Positions 5,412 through 5,603 of a stretch of 5,603 nucleotides of DNA are shown here, in pieces. The stretch lies in contig DAOUWN010000167.1 in NCBI GenBank assembly GCA_030667105.1, positions 1 through 5,603 on the forward strand. The letters are read 5' to 3'. Each line of letters starts with the position of its first letter. Position 1 is the stretch's first letter. Source of the DNA: Deltaproteobacteria bacterium (lineage in GTDB: Bacteria > Desulfobacterota > Desulfobacteria > C00003060). Below the pieces are notes generated by a model that saw only the letters and a list, made by a program, of their open reading frames with translations, ran no database searches and had not been told where the DNA came from. The position numbers and the translations under genes are program-made.

Positions 5412-5437
5412 AGAGGCATACCTGAGAGCATGCCTTT
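5412..5437 (+). terminator. hairpin downstream of the ParB-thioredoxin gene, weak terminator candidate
   Basis: AAGAGGCAT-type bases at 5412-5419 pair with 5430-5437 (eight pairs including one G-U) around a ten-base loop. Only three T residues end the stem, so intrinsic termination would be weak. The hairpin may instead stabilise the 3' end of the message. Confidence 0.3.
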
Positions 5438-5457
5438 GATGATGCCTGGGAGAGCGT

Positions 5458-5471
5458 CCTGCTACGGCAGG
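5458..5471 (+). other. 5-bp hairpin with UACG tetraloop
   Basis: CCTGC (5458-5462) and GCAGG (5467-5471) flank TACG, giving a C(UACG)G tetraloop, an unusually stable RNA loop class. A T-rich patch (5497-5506) follows about 25 bases later, too far for a classical intrinsic terminator. It could be part of a structured 3' end shared with the hairpin at 5412. Confidence 0.4.
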
Positions 5472-5603
5472 TAGGAAGCCTAACCGAAAATTGGCATTTT
5501 TCTTTTCAAGATACCATCAGTATATCTGCACGGTTTGGGGAGTAGCAAAAATCCAGCTTTATTGCAGTTATGTTGTCAGTTTCATTATGTTGTGAGTGTT
5601 TAG

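Larger units (their letters stand above)
5329..5603. other. terminal region without a convincing gene
   Basis: No ORF here has protein-like composition and a ribosome-binding site on either strand; the longest + strand starts give peptides of about 18 residues. The region holds two hairpins (5412-5437 and 5458-5471) and a T-rich patch (5497-5506). A copy of the 11-mer GGCTTGCGATC, also found at positions 2-12, lies at 5395-5405. It is probably a 3' untranslated and intergenic region. Confidence 0.5.

Overview
The window looks like a packaging-and-accessory segment of a tailed-phage genome or integrated prophage. The strongest evidence is a small/large terminase pair. The large subunit carries a deviant Walker A, a Walker B, two CxxC pairs and an RNase H-like nuclease domain. 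All genes I can support are on the + strand, tightly packed, with good Shine-Dalgarno sequences and short overlaps. No rRNA, tRNA, CRISPR array or transposase is visible. The host cannot be fixed from the sequence. Moderate GC and a possible selenocysteine codon would fit an anaerobic proteobacterium such as a Desulfobacterota member, but that is inference only.

Layout. 1-125: upstream leader with a perfect 6-bp dyad. 126-365: excisionase-like winged-helix DNA-binding protein. 362-472: 36-residue basic ORF coupled by a GTGA overlap. 473-587: short intergenic stretch. 588-1091: small terminase. 1015-2622: large terminase, starting inside the small-subunit gene. 2636-3292: unrecognised 218-residue protein in the position where a portal gene is often found. 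3293-3481: non-coding gap with a second copy of a 21-nt stretch of the preceding gene and a G-tract run. 3482-3688: small Cys-containing protein. 3692-3895: weakly supported CxCxxC ORF touching the next start codon. 3895-5019: ParB/Srx-fold protein. 5020-5328: an in-frame continuation of that protein. 5329-5603: 275 bases with hairpins but no convincing gene.

The most interesting point is the ParB-like gene. Its last ~50 codons before the TGA at 5017-5019 read like the N-terminal half of a thioredoxin fold. The 102 codons after the TGA, in the same frame, read like the C-terminal half, including the cis-proline strand and a final helix, and end at TAA 5326-5328. The TGA sits three codons after a cysteine, so selenocysteine decoding would create a CxxU redox motif (Cys372-Ser-Thr-Sec375). 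A 5-bp hairpin with a CGGGA loop begins at the distance from the TGA expected of a bacterial SECIS element. The window may therefore encode an undescribed ParB-thioredoxin selenoprotein of 477 residues. The main rival explanation is a simple nonsense mutation. One fact counts against the selenoprotein reading: CxxU lies in an apparent insertion and not at the linear position of the classical thioredoxin CxxC.

How the genes may work together: the terminase subunits recognise and package phage DNA, the first gene is a likely recombination directionality or regulatory factor, and the ParB-like protein is a DNA-associated or nucleotide-binding accessory factor to which a redox-fold module has been attached.
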